The notes below the pieces were generated by a model. The model ran no database searches. It worked only from the letters and a program-made list of their open reading frames with translations, and was not told where the DNA came from. This document shows, one piece after another, positions 49,101 to 58,200 of a stretch of DNA of 64,000 nucleotides. Position 1 is the stretch's first letter; the number at the start of each line of letters is the position of its first letter. The DNA is from an uncultured Gammaproteobacteria bacterium (GTDB taxonomy: Bacteria > Pseudomonadota > Gammaproteobacteria > HK1), in contig OY282353.1 in NCBI GenBank assembly GCA_958295465.1, positions 4,269,001 to 4,333,000 on the forward strand, read 5' to 3'. The translations under genes and the position numbers were made by a program.

Positions 49101-49529
49101 CGTCTCACAGATACCTCTGTCGGCATAGGGGGTAAAGATCAAGCAGATGGCGTTGCCTTGGTCGCCGCCATCCTGGCATCCGTGAAGTTTTGCTTCAGCC
49201 GCCTGATTGTGGAGGAGAGTCTCGATATTCGTGAGGCTGTTCTTCTGTTGCTCCGTCAGATGGTTGATGCCTTTAACGTCGCCGTTGGACGCAATCCCGA
49301 TCACGAGAAGGCCGCCCTCGACGTTGCTGTTGGCGAAGGCCGAAATCGTCTCGGTGATGCCCTCTCGGAGTCGTCTCAGTTGAATTCCGAGTTCCTTGGC
49401 ATTACTCGTCCTCTGGCCCGCTTCCTTGCGGTCGAAGCGCTGGCCTTCGAAGTGGTCGTCCGAGGGGTGGGTCAAGAAAGCCCAGTGGCGTGCCGGGTCG
49501 TCGTAGACTGCCCGTGGGGACGGTTCCAT
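46167..49529 (-). CDS. Schlafen AlbA_2/HATPase_c_4–Argonaute (MID–PIWI) fusion protein
   Basis: About 1120 residues. The N-terminal ~435 residues form an AlbA_2 domain (RFDRKE near 34, ISAFANSNVEGGLLVIGI near 62–79) and a RecG-like HATPase_c_4 region (IDEAIVNAVAHRDY near 321, VKNPGRM near 351). A short charged helix follows. The remaining ~665 residues resemble Argonaute. The MID pocket shows Y831/Y832, K835, Q846 (GAPCQMV) and K870 (NICAKCG). PIWI shows DFFVGLSYT, SVFNSYGRWE, LYLSTTGYN, LTKLNWAS, PITLKYAGDIA and a hydrophobic C-terminus (TTPWFI). The first catalytic Asp position reads Ser (about 892) and the HRDG-like position reads QYSA, so slicing is unlikely. The region 455–730 may be N/PAZ-like or APAZ. 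I chose the second ATG, with GAGGA seven bases upstream. The gene looks less G+C-rich than its neighbours and is flanked by a duplicated operon junction. Confidence 0.8.
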   Translation of the reverse strand: MEPSPRAVYDDPARHWAFLTHPSDDHFEGQRFDRKEAGQRTSNAKELGIQLRRLREGITETISAFANSNVEGGLLVIGIASNGDVKGINHLTEQQKNSLTNIETLLHNQAAEAKLHGCQDGGDQGNAICLIFTPYADRGICETPGSVPKAWERRGPQNVPVTQATRDRLRDRKSLSDFENTFCCPYDRADLSDDILAEFRKVFSPDATGDFSDERLLYAAGALIRRDGEYWFTHAGLLFFGSNPQRVLPASYIRLLRFGVVSEDFAKRGLPSFDQKFTGPVTKQIREARTFFRESAFFKRYQKRLAAGGFIEEPELPPTVIDEAIVNAVAHRDYRTAIPIECEAYTDAFVVKNPGRMTQRAADLPSHFSLAEVALDSMPRNPKLLEWLKLMRDPGGVAYVQAISEGTKQMVTAMEDLGLPAPSYRLALNETLIKIESRAEEREAALLAANEATEFGNLFLLRLRRQDNPVGYEVFGSRYGEIVKTLRDALKENEWHIDRDGFSRILAHRRGIELNTPVEVRTILRFYPAYELQIRQYHRYYYLCVDYRCLALNVRKLAVVKQHFAQRDLEGRRCIADKGGWREGRLSEFGDEFAKVRFFDTDTEESVSVGDVIPVCSITMLESMLKQEGSSFDLTAALRRHSLVARPDAARERAEKTLTMVNHLAETVFPLRCSDLVVDIVSDPIHLSERQRSSKSELIVRRLPEPTVEFRQHQLSPDVRIGITKYGAYDGEPQQIELVPVCVSSMRKGMEQLIARLIGGRYKYLGSERTFATKFSYSTIIAVDHVEDIRGEVERLLAQRPEDQTNARTRSLFLVHTPEEGYSRDDHTAPYYVNKRLLLERGAPCQMVDTPTLRNPDWKDLNLALNICAKCGVRPWVLPDAIPEADFFVGLSYTQSGDGRRIMGFASVFNSYGRWEFYRGNTSYFDFEDRNIRLAGLVEETLTRLESRLSSTPRVVFQYSAKLSQFDREAILEAARKIRPEGTYTFVWINSHHNVRFYDRRPETDGSLRRGSYVEASANKLYLSTTGYNPFRRVMGTPKPLEVSAWVERPVGGDRRPDLRALALQVLSLTKLNWASTDAFCGEPITLKYAGDIAYLTAAFLRQSEPFKLHPSLETTPWFI

Positions 49530-49556
49530 TACCATGTCCTCTTCGTCAAACGCCTC

Positions 49557-49730
49557 TCAATGCGCCAAGAGCATCGCTTCAGCGTTTGCCGGAAAGCCGG
49601 GATTCTTCCCGATCAGGTAGTCCGACAGGCTGCCGAGGCCGAGCGCGAAGACATCCTCGGAGAAATCTTCCGACAGAACATCGGGATGCAGATCGACGCA
49701 TTCGAGACAGGGACGGTTCGCCGCGTTCAT
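49557..49730 (-). pseudogene. Truncated DUF499 5' end
   Basis: A 57-codon frame starting MNAANRPCLECVDLHPDVLS overlaps the DUF1156 stop as ATGA. Its first ~42 codons align with intact DUF499 with about eight substitutions. It then diverges (NPGFPANAEAMLLAH) and stops just before the Argonaute-fusion start. It may still be translated by coupling. Confidence 0.75.
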
Positions 49731-49834
49731 CGGTTGTTGCTCTCCAGGGTCAACTCTTCCTGTCCGCTGCTCCGGGCTTCGACCTCCCGATCATACGCGG
49801 CCCCTTCGACGATACCCCGCCAATTGGCGTTCAG
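49609..49834. repeat. Junction repeat B (DUF1156 end/DUF499 start)
   Basis: Second copy of the ~225-bp junction, here containing the intact DUF1156 3' end and the truncated DUF499 start. Same orientation as copy A, with the Argonaute-fusion gene between them. Confidence 0.85.
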
Positions 49835-52522
49835 TCGGGCGAGGGCGCGCAGCTCGGCGGTCGGTGTGGCGTCCTGTGTCTCGAGCCTCCCGAGGACGGG
49901 GGCACAGAGCGCCTGGGTGACCAGACGAAACTGCTCCTGGCTCGGCCGCGCCGCCTTCAGGAACTCCTGGACCCGCGCCGGCCGGTGGTCGAGCAGCCAG
50001 AGCAGCCGGTGGATGACGTCGACCAGCGGCGCCGGTTTGCCGTCCCCACCGATGCCCATCTCTTTATCGCCGCCGCGCTCCTCGAAGGTGCGGACGCGGA
50101 ACTTGCTACCGGACTTCTCGACCAGCGACGGAGCCGGCCCGGAAAGCCCGTCCGGGCCGTCGATCTCGATGCCCTGTGGATAGCAGAAGACGTAGGCGTC
50201 GCCGGCTTCGATGGCGGACTCGCGGTAGGTGAACCTCCACAGGATGTAGAAGCGGGTAGGCGGGTCCACCGAGCCGACGGCCGCGCCGCGCAAGCCGAAG
50301 ATCTCATCCAGCATCACGTCGAGAACGACGCCCTCGACCTCGCGGAGGTAGCGTTCGGCGGGCACGGCCTCGCCGTTGGCGTACTCGACCTTGGCGAACC
50401 GGGTGTAGGCGCGCAGGCCGGCGCCGACCGCGGCCATCAGGAGATCGGCGCCTCCAATTCCCTTGCCTCCTGCCCACAGAGTGGTCACGCGCTCGCGCGC
50501 GATGCGGTGCAACTCCGGCTCCACCTCCGTTTCGTACTGCCCGGCGCCGGCCGCTTCGCGACGGCGCGCGACGAAGAAGATGCTGTCGGAGAGCGCGGCG
50601 GCCCCGAGTGCGTTGACCCGTCCGCGGGACTCCGTCTGCACCGGCCACGCCTCGGTGACGGTGAGCCCGGCGGCGACCAAGGCGCGGATCAACGTGGCCC
50701 AGCCTTCCGTCGTCCGGTGGGCGTAGACGCAGACCAGCGGCGCGCCCGGCTTCAGGACGCGACGGGCCTCCGCGAACGAACGCTGCATCATGTCCTGGTA
50801 GTGCGCGGTCGCCTTCTTCGCGTCTCCGCCATGTTCGCTCGGCTGGGCGACCGCCTCCCGACGCTTCGGGGGTGCCGGCAGCGTGAAGTGCTCGGGGTAC
50901 AGGTCGCCGACGATGCGTTTCAGCCAGACGTAGAAGAACGCCGAGAGATCCGCGTAGTAGATGCTGCTGTAGTAGGGCGGGTCAGTGATCACCGCGTCGA
51001 ACGTTTCGTCGTCGTAGAAGAGCTTCTCCGCGTTGCCGCGGGTGACGGTCGATGGGTTCCTGACCTTGGCAAGCTCGCGAATGCAGTACGTTTCCCGGTC
51101 CAGCGCGAAGGGCAGGCTTCCGGCCGTGTGCGCGAATGGATTGATCTCGGAGAAGCTCCAGACCATTTTCAATGCTTGATTCGGGCCGATGGCGCCATCG
51201 GTGATCTGATCGGACGAAAGCCAGATTCCGAACTTCGTGAACTGCTTCGCCAACCGTCCGAATGCCATTGCGAAGTAGGTCGCGAGTGCCCGTGCCCGAT
51301 CCGCGGCCATGCCCGCGTTGCGCATCTCGGCATGAACCTTCCGGATGTGCTTGACGAGCGTGAACAAGACCAGAAGTTGCCGGGGTGTGAACAACTCGCG
51401 GTAGGTATCCACACCATAGTTTGGCAGTTGGTCGCGAAGTTTTCCTTGAAGCGCTTCGTGAGGACGTTCGCAGTCAAGTTCCCTTTCAAGAGCACGAAGG
51501 CGTTTCTCGATCGTGTCTCCCGAGGGCATCGTTGTGGCGGACGTGACCGGATTCAGATACAACTTCGACCGTTTCCCTTCAACGACCACGGCGGCAAGGG
51601 ATTCCCCCATCCGTCCGGCAACCGCCATTTCCTTGACGTGATCGGCAGACGCGGGTGCGTGGCACGCGACGCAGACCGCCTGTCCCGCACCGGTCTGCTC
51701 CTCCTGCCCGGAGACGTCGCGGGCAGCGGCCCCGGAGACGATGCGCCATCCCAACCGACCGCCGTCCTCGATTTCAGGGATAGCGACCACGACACCCCTC
51801 TTCTTGCGCAGCCACGCCTGGCGAACGAGCGGCACCGGGGCGGTGCAGCCGGGGCGGCGGCAGGGAACCGTGCGTACCCAGATGCAGGCCACGGGGTTGA
51901 CCTGCCCGACAGTGGGCGGCGGATCGCCGACGCCCCCGAAAAGCTCGGCCTGCTTCGCGACGTCCTCGGTCGCGGGCACCTGAACACTCGGGTACAGGTC
52001 GCCGACGTCAGCCCGCATGCGTTCGAGAACGACGCGGCTCCAGTGCTCGAAGTCGTCGGCCAGCTTCGATCCGAACGTCTGCGGATACACCAGCGTGCAC
52101 AGCTCGATCAGATGCGCCACCGGGTTGTAGTCGAGGGCGTGGCTCTCGCAACCGAGGCGCGCGGCCTCCAGCGGAATCGCGCCCCCGCCGGCGAACAGAT
52201 CCAGCACCTTCGGTGCCCGTCCGCCATGCGCCTTCCTGATGCGATCGCCGGCCTCCCCGACGATTCCCGGATCGGGTTTGAACGCGGCGAGTTTGGTGAC
52301 GAAAGATGCAGCTTCCGTACGTTCATCATCGGAGTTCGGCGCGGGAACCAGTGCTGCATAGATCGTGGCGCGCGAAGCGGTGGTCGGCCGTCGGGCCGGC
52401 CAGTAGTGGACGAGCGCCACCGGGTGTTTGGGATGCTTCTTTTCCTTGGCCGAGATCGCGTTGAGGGCGTCCAGGGGAAGGTAGTCTTCGATCAGCCGGC
52501 GGTCACTCGTGGCCGCCATCAT
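49727..52522 (-). CDS. DUF1156 adenine-specific DNA methylase with Zn ribbon (COG1743)
   Basis: A 931-residue predicted N6-adenine DNA methyltransferase. The N-terminal DUF1156 segment reads RRLIEDYLPLDALNAIS...HPKHPVALVHYWPARRP. SAM motif I is LDLFAGGGAIPLEA near residue 110, and catalytic motif IV is ITDPPYYSSIYYADLS near 515. A Cys-rich insert (CIWVRTVPCRRPGC near 210 and CVACHAP near 285) is the Zn ribbon. It probably marks host DNA for a restriction-like system whose helicase and ATPase are the SNF2 and DUF499 neighbours. Its stop overlaps a truncated DUF499 start. Confidence 0.9.
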   Translation of the reverse strand: MMAATSDRRLIEDYLPLDALNAISAKEKKHPKHPVALVHYWPARRPTTASRATIYAALVPAPNSDDERTEAASFVTKLAAFKPDPGIVGEAGDRIRKAHGGRAPKVLDLFAGGGAIPLEAARLGCESHALDYNPVAHLIELCTLVYPQTFGSKLADDFEHWSRVVLERMRADVGDLYPSVQVPATEDVAKQAELFGGVGDPPPTVGQVNPVACIWVRTVPCRRPGCTAPVPLVRQAWLRKKRGVVVAIPEIEDGGRLGWRIVSGAAARDVSGQEEQTGAGQAVCVACHAPASADHVKEMAVAGRMGESLAAVVVEGKRSKLYLNPVTSATTMPSGDTIEKRLRALERELDCERPHEALQGKLRDQLPNYGVDTYRELFTPRQLLVLFTLVKHIRKVHAEMRNAGMAADRARALATYFAMAFGRLAKQFTKFGIWLSSDQITDGAIGPNQALKMVWSFSEINPFAHTAGSLPFALDRETYCIRELAKVRNPSTVTRGNAEKLFYDDETFDAVITDPPYYSSIYYADLSAFFYVWLKRIVGDLYPEHFTLPAPPKRREAVAQPSEHGGDAKKATAHYQDMMQRSFAEARRVLKPGAPLVCVYAHRTTEGWATLIRALVAAGLTVTEAWPVQTESRGRVNALGAAALSDSIFFVARRREAAGAGQYETEVEPELHRIARERVTTLWAGGKGIGGADLLMAAVGAGLRAYTRFAKVEYANGEAVPAERYLREVEGVVLDVMLDEIFGLRGAAVGSVDPPTRFYILWRFTYRESAIEAGDAYVFCYPQGIEIDGPDGLSGPAPSLVEKSGSKFRVRTFEERGGDKEMGIGGDGKPAPLVDVIHRLLWLLDHRPARVQEFLKAARPSQEQFRLVTQALCAPVLGRLETQDATPTAELRALARLNANWRGIVEGAAYDREVEARSSGQEELTLESNNR

Positions 52523-52821
52523 CCGATCCGCCCTGCTGCCGTGTCGGACCCGTGGTCGCCCAGGCAACCCATCTCGACGAGAAACCGTGAAGGTGCCTTC
52601 GACCACCCCCGGTAGCGCAGAGCCCGGGACAGAATCGGATGCTTTCTGGCGCGCGTGACGGCGACGAAGCACCCTCGGCGCTCTTCTTCGAGCGCGGCGC
52701 CGCCGCTGCCCTTCTCAACACTGTGCCGAGCGGCTTCGGGGGGCAGGTTCCGCGGGTAGTGCATTGCGGACTCCCGGCTGACCGTCTCCGCAGGCCGCCG
52801 ACTCGGCCTCGTCTCCGGCTA

Positions 52822-53538
52822 CTATCCTGATTCCGTTCCAGAGTGTGGGCTCTGCGTGGCCCGCATCCGCGACTCCAGCTCCTGCTCCAGTCTCCGCTGC
52901 TTCTCTGCTTCGTCCGCTTCCGCCACGATCCCTGCCCCTACGTACGCCCGTACCGCTTCGGCCACCGACTCGACCTGTACGACACGTCTCAGGCTGCCGT
53001 CCCGCCCTGATCGCCAGTGGACTTCCACGCCGGCGTCGGGCACCAATTGCAGCTTCGGCTCGCCCAGTGGATCTTCCTCCTTCAGCGTCGTCAGCAGTAC
53101 GACGGCTCCTCGCCACACCTCCATGAACCGGTCGCGCTCCGCCCTGCCCGGCATCTTGCCCCGTGGCTCGCGCTGTATTTCGGCATGCGCTCGATTCCCC
53201 GGCACAGGTCGATCCGTGATGCTCCAAAGCCTGTTCCCTTCCGCATCCGTCAGTCTGCGGATGTCTCCCGCCTTGGCCTTGATCGTGCTCCGCGTTCCTC
53301 GCCAGCCTGCGATTCCACCCTGTACATATCGGCTCCGGTCTACCGATGCCCCGCCTTCCTCCTCGGTCCACTGGAGCTCCCTGCGGGGAAACGCGGTCCG
53401 GGGAATCGCGCCGCCGCCGGTCTCTCGCTCTCCGGGGGGTAGTCTGCGTTCCAGCTCTTCGTCGTCCTCGACGGCCCCAGGCGATTGTGCTCCGTGCGTT
53501 CGTTTCTCCTTCGGAAACTTCTCCCCGCGCCTGGCCAA
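52822..53538 (-). CDS. Hypothetical protein (third gene of a small trio)
   Basis: A 238-residue hydrophilic protein that I do not recognise. It has a charged, low-complexity N-terminus (to about residue 65) and a mixed core with 'WRGAVVLLTTLKEEDP' near 138. A C-terminal helix is rich in Glu, Arg and Gln (EADEAEKQRRLEQELESRMR). It starts 3 bp after the preceding gene, so it is probably co-transcribed and coupled. No signal peptide or membrane segment is seen. Its place between the SNF2 helicase and the DUF1156 methylase suggests an accessory role in the island. Confidence 0.5.
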   Translation of the reverse strand: MARRGEKFPKEKRTHGAQSPGAVEDDEELERRLPPGERETGGGAIPRTAFPRRELQWTEEEGGASVDRSRYVQGGIAGWRGTRSTIKAKAGDIRRLTDAEGNRLWSITDRPVPGNRAHAEIQREPRGKMPGRAERDRFMEVWRGAVVLLTTLKEEDPLGEPKLQLVPDAGVEVHWRSGRDGSLRRVVQVESVAEAVRAYVGAGIVAEADEAEKQRRLEQELESRMRATQSPHSGTESG

Positions 53539-53541
53539 CCC

Positions 53542-54138
53542 TCATATCTCCTCGGGCGCCTCGTCCAGCCATGACATGACCCGGCTTAGCTCTTCTCTGC
53601 TGTGCTCCCGAAAGTTTCCTTCCCTACTCTCTTCGCTCAGGGTGCGGCTGACGTAGTACCCGACGCTGCCATCCTCCTCCGTGCCGATCTCGACCCTGCC
53701 GTACCCGCTACGCCAGATGATGCAGATCTCCCATGCCTCGTCGGCGTAAACCTCATCGGGCCGCTTCCACTCCTCGTACAGCCCGAGCAACGCTGCGATC
53801 CGGTCCCTGTTTACCTCAATCTGCGGGCTCGTCCCTCCCTTGACCCGGGCTGCCCGCAAGGTGTCGGCGTCGATCGTGTCCAGGATCTCCCGGGTCGTCT
53901 TCGTCTCCCGGGCGCTTCCACTCGTGTCGATCGTCCATCCAAGACCTCTCTCATCTGCCTGCCGTGCGGTTCCGTTCATACGTTGCGCTTGCGGCTCGGC
54001 AACGTCTCCTTCCTCTTCCTGCCTCGGTGCTTCGATGGGCTGTGGCGGACGGCTCGCTCCTCGCCTCGGCGCCATGCCTCCGTATGGGATCGCGGGTACT
54101 TCGATCCGGACCTGCCCTGTGCTTGCGATCGAGTTCAT
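53542..54138 (-). CDS. Hypothetical protein (second gene of a small trio)
   Basis: A 198-residue acidic protein that I do not recognise. The first ~75 residues are Pro/Gln/Glu-rich and probably disordered. The C-terminal ~120 form a compact domain (WEICIIWRSGYGRVEIGTEE, then SVGYYVSRTLSEES). The spacing of aromatic and acidic residues suggests a small alpha/beta fold. Its ATG overlaps the stop of the TIGR04255-like gene (ATGA), so the two are coupled. Confidence 0.55.
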   Translation of the reverse strand: MNSIASTGQVRIEVPAIPYGGMAPRRGASRPPQPIEAPRQEEEGDVAEPQAQRMNGTARQADERGLGWTIDTSGSARETKTTREILDTIDADTLRAARVKGGTSPQIEVNRDRIAALLGLYEEWKRPDEVYADEAWEICIIWRSGYGRVEIGTEEDGSVGYYVSRTLSEESREGNFREHSREELSRVMSWLDEAPEEI

Positions 54139-55049
54139 GTCGACTCTCCCGGTTGGCTCAATCCGATCCGGCCGGCCATCTCCTCCGTGATCAGGTTCCC
54201 GAACAACGCATGGGTTCGCCTGTGCAGTCCTTCATACACGGATCGACCGTCGTTGTCCTTCCCGTCGACGGATTGGATGTTCCCGAACGCTCTGTCGAGC
54301 TTCAGGCGAGCGCTTGTCTCTCCGAATCCCCAGATCGCGGTCGTCACCACCTGGATGATTGGGCGTATCCGGTTTCCTTCCCCGCGCAGCTCCGCCCCGA
54401 TCTGAAACCGCTCCAGGATTCGTTTCCTTTCGGGGTCTTCGACCCATCCCTCCCCTATGTGCCACTCCCTCGAATTCCTTGCCTGCACGGGGACCCGGCT
54501 CTCCCGGATCGCGAGCTTCGGATCGTAAGCGTCGTCAGCGCCGTCCCAGACGAGCAGGTCCTGGTAGGTCAGCTCCATACTGCGGATATGCGCCAGCGGG
54601 TGGGTGCTTCCAAGGGTCTTGCCCAAGCTGGCGAACAGCTCGTAGGCTTTCCTGCTTACGCTCTTCCACCCCCCGTACTGTGCACAACCGATCGTGATTG
54701 TCGGCCCGACGATCTCCATCCACCACGCGGCCTTGCCCGTGCGCATGAATTCGACGTAATGCGTGGGCGCCAGTGGTTTCACCCGGCCCTCCACCAATGG
54801 CATCGGGCCCATGGCAATCTCCATCACGGGCGCCTGGTTCACCGTCGGCAGCACTGCCTTCCAGTACTTCTCGTACCCTTCGTCGAGGATCGACCGCTCG
54901 TGCTCCGTCATCTCGCCACTCCCCGTCAGCCGGAGAATCACGCTCTCGATGGCGTGGTCCTGGTGCAGTGGCTTGAACATGCTGCTCCCGTTCTTCGTGT
55001 GCTTGGCGTCCTGGCCCCGCTGGAGGATTGGCAGCTCTCCCGCCCCCAT
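54135..55049 (-). CDS. TIGR04255-like protein (first gene of a small trio)
   Basis: A 304-residue protein resembling the sporadically distributed TIGR04255 family. The features I use are the 'HQDHAIESVILRL' opening, a middle hydrophobic strand region (AWWMEIVGPTITIGCAQYGG) and the alternating strand/helix pattern that follows. Function is unknown for the family. The ATG at 55049 is preceded by AGGTGGAAG; the frame is open further upstream but that part looks non-coding. It is the first of three coupled genes lying between the SNF2 helicase and the DUF1156 methylase. Confidence 0.55.
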   Translation of the reverse strand: MGAGELPILQRGQDAKHTKNGSSMFKPLHQDHAIESVILRLTGSGEMTEHERSILDEGYEKYWKAVLPTVNQAPVMEIAMGPMPLVEGRVKPLAPTHYVEFMRTGKAAWWMEIVGPTITIGCAQYGGWKSVSRKAYELFASLGKTLGSTHPLAHIRSMELTYQDLLVWDGADDAYDPKLAIRESRVPVQARNSREWHIGEGWVEDPERKRILERFQIGAELRGEGNRIRPIIQVVTTAIWGFGETSARLKLDRAFGNIQSVDGKDNDGRSVYEGLHRRTHALFGNLITEEMAGRIGLSQPGEST

Positions 55050-55284
55050 CTTCCACCTTTTCGTCTGCCGCCGTGAGGGCATTGTGCCGTCTCGACATTT
55101 TGCCGTCCACGTTCCTGGCCACGTCGCGGTTCTTGGGAAGACCATGCTGTGCCGGATCCGCCGTTTCGGACGAGCGCCCCTACTCCTTGGGGGACGCCGA
55201 CGACATGGAGGCCGGGGTCATGACCCTGCTACCGTGGATCTCCGAGTTCCTGTCGCACGCTGATCGCAGCGCGCTGCGGTCGTT

Positions 55285-58200
55285 CTACTCCCGCTCCTGG
55301 GTCCGAGACACCTGCTCCACCGCCTCGGCGGGGAGATCATAGTACCGGGCAGCCACGACCTCCCTCTTCGCGTAGTCCAGATGCTTGGCGGGGTTGCGGA
55401 TCATCAACGGAGTCGGGTCCGGGTCGTCCAACGGGTCCCAGACCACGTACAGCCAGTACGTGTCCCCGAGCTGCTGCGCCTTGTACCACTCGTTCGTGGT
55501 CAGCCGTACCGGCTGCCCGCGTTTGCGGCCCTTGACCTCGATGCGGCGCACGCCGGTCACCGGGTCCCGGTAACCCGTCTGCGGGTCCGGCGGCGCGAGG
55601 CTGCGAACGTCGAAGCCGATCTTCTGGTGCCCGACCCGCTCGCACTCGCGGCCCTGGGCCTCCTCACAGGCGACGACGACATCCTCCGCGGCAAGCTCGA
55701 CCCGTCGCGTCAACGTCGGATCAGGCTCCTCGACGAGCTCCAAGAAGCGATCCGTATCCGTGTCCGGCGGCAGCACCAAGCAACTGGCGACGTGGAGCAC
55801 CGGTCCATGGCGGGCGATGCGAAGCCGCTCGATGCCGGCGAGGCGTTCCCTCTGCGTGCGTTCGAGATCCGCCAGATCCTGCTCCGCGCGCTGGCGGGCC
55901 AGCGTCACTTCCGGCTCCTTCGGCTCCCGGGCGCGCAGCCCCATCACCCGATCCTGTGAGGCCCGGACGCGGGCGGCGAAGGACTTCTCCAGATACTCGC
56001 GCGCCACGTCCGCATAGCGGCCACGCTCGACTTGTGCCTCCCGCCGCCGTTCCATCTGGATCGTCGCCTTGACGTAGTCGCCGATGGGGCCTGGGTCGAT
56101 CTCGGGCAACGTCGCGGGCGGGTGCGGATGAGCGGGCAGATCGATGAGGGCATCCGCCGGAACGGCGCCGTAGCGGCGCGCGGCGTCGATGCCCTCTCCG
56201 ATCTCCTCCCGCAGGGCCACCAGCTCGGCGTGTATCGTCGTCGACTCGCCCCCGGTGGTCTGACCGCGTATCGAAATCTCGTAGAAGTGGAGGCGATAGG
56301 GCGTTTCCCCGAGCGGGTCCACGTAGACCGCCGTCCGCACCGCAAGCCGCTCGCCAAGGAGCTCCTGCAACCTCTCGTCCACGGCCCCGTAGACCGGGTG
56401 TCCGGGGCCGAGCAGCACGGCGTCGAGGTGCCGATCCTGGTCCAGGTGTTCCTTGTAGAAGGTCAGCTTGCGGTAGCCCGCCTCGGGTTTCCCGAGGCGG
56501 CGGACCGCGGCGAGGCGTTCGGAGCGGAGATCGGCGCGCACGTGCTCGATCCGCCACAGTCCGTCCGCTCTCGCCTCCGTCCGAAGCCCCACCGCCTTGG
56601 CCGCGTTCAGGAAGTGGGATTCGACGTAACGCGGCATGAGCCGCCGCTCCTCCGCTTCCAGGTTCGCCCGTGCGAAGGCAGAGAAGTCCACGTGGGCGCG
56701 GGCCAGGGCGATCCCGGTCGCGTCCTCGTACAGTTCGAGCTGCTTCGGATCGATCTGCTCGATCGCATCGAGATAGTCGTCGAGGCGCCGCGGCTCATAG
56801 GCCACTTCACGGAGCATTTCCGGCAGATTGACCTTGTTCAGGGAGAGCACCTCGCCGACGACGTCGAACACGCGATCGCCGAGCGCATCGCGCATCCGGT
56901 CCAGCTTGCTCAACAGGCGCTCCAGGATGCGCCCCTCGATAACCGGCTGGCCGTCCTCCGACGAAATGGCGACGAAGTTGAACGCATACACGTCACGCGA
57001 CTGTCCGATGCGGTGGATGCGGCCCAGCCGCTGCTCGAGGCGGGTCGGGTTCCAGGGCAGGTCGTAGTTGACCATCAGGTGGCAGAACTGGAGGTTGATG
57101 CCTTCGCCGGCGGCCTCCGTCGCCACGCAAATCTGACGGCTGGTCCGGAAGTGTTCCTGCGCCTGTTTGCGGTCGCGCGGATTCATCCCGCCGTGGATCT
57201 CGCAGGTCGAATAGCCCCAGGATTCGAGGTGGTCCCGCAAGTGGTTCAGCGTGTCGCGGTGCTCGGTGAAGACGAGCAGCTTGCCCCGTCCGTCCTTCAG
57301 CTCCTCGAACTCCGCCCGCTCCAGGCACTCGCGCAGCGCGATGAGCTTGGAGTCGCGGCCGTCTTCGCGCACCCGGCCGACGCGCGCCGCCAAGTCCCCG
57401 AGCGCCGCCACCTCGATCCGGATCTGATCCAGTTCGAGGGCCGCGGTGGTTTCGCCGATGAGCGCGTCACGGGAGGTCTCGTCGAGATCGTCCTCGTCCT
57501 GCTCTGCGTCGGCGATCCGGCCGGAGATCTGTGCAAGCCGCCTGGCCCGCTGCGCAGGGGGTAGCCGGTCGAGCTCCTCGACGAGGGCTTCGAGCCGGGT
57601 CCGGCGGCGAAGCAGCGATTCGTGGATCGCACGGGTGGAGCTTGCCAGGCGGCGCTGGAAGACGGTGCGCACGAGGGCGACGCTGTTCTTTCGTCGCCCG
57701 GTCGCCTGCGGCAGGAATTCGTTGATGTACGCGGTGACCGCCTTGTAGATGGCGTACTCCTGCGCGCCGAGGTCGAAGCGGACGGTGTGCACGTGCCGAT
57801 CCGGAAACAACCGGCGCCCGTGCAGGTCCTTGAGATCTTCCTTCAGCCGCCGGAGCGACCACGGGCAGTCCTCGCCGAGTTGCAGGACGTCGCGCCGGAC
57901 CCGCCCGGCTTCCTCGCCGAAGCGATGGGGTTCCGGGAACAGATCACGGTCGATGAGGCGGATGAAATGCGCGAACCGGTCGTCGTCGCCGTGATGGGGG
58001 GTGGCGGTCAGGAGCAGCAGGTTGTCGCAATGTTCCGAGAGCCGTTCGGCGAGCTGGTAGCGCTTCGTGCGCTCGACCTCGTCGCCGCGGCCGGCGGAAC
58101 GTTTGGTGTAGGCGCTGCACTTGTGGGCTTCGTCGATGATGACGAGGTCCCAATGCTGTTGCCATACCCGCTCCCGGACGTCGTCCTGCTTCGCGTAGTC

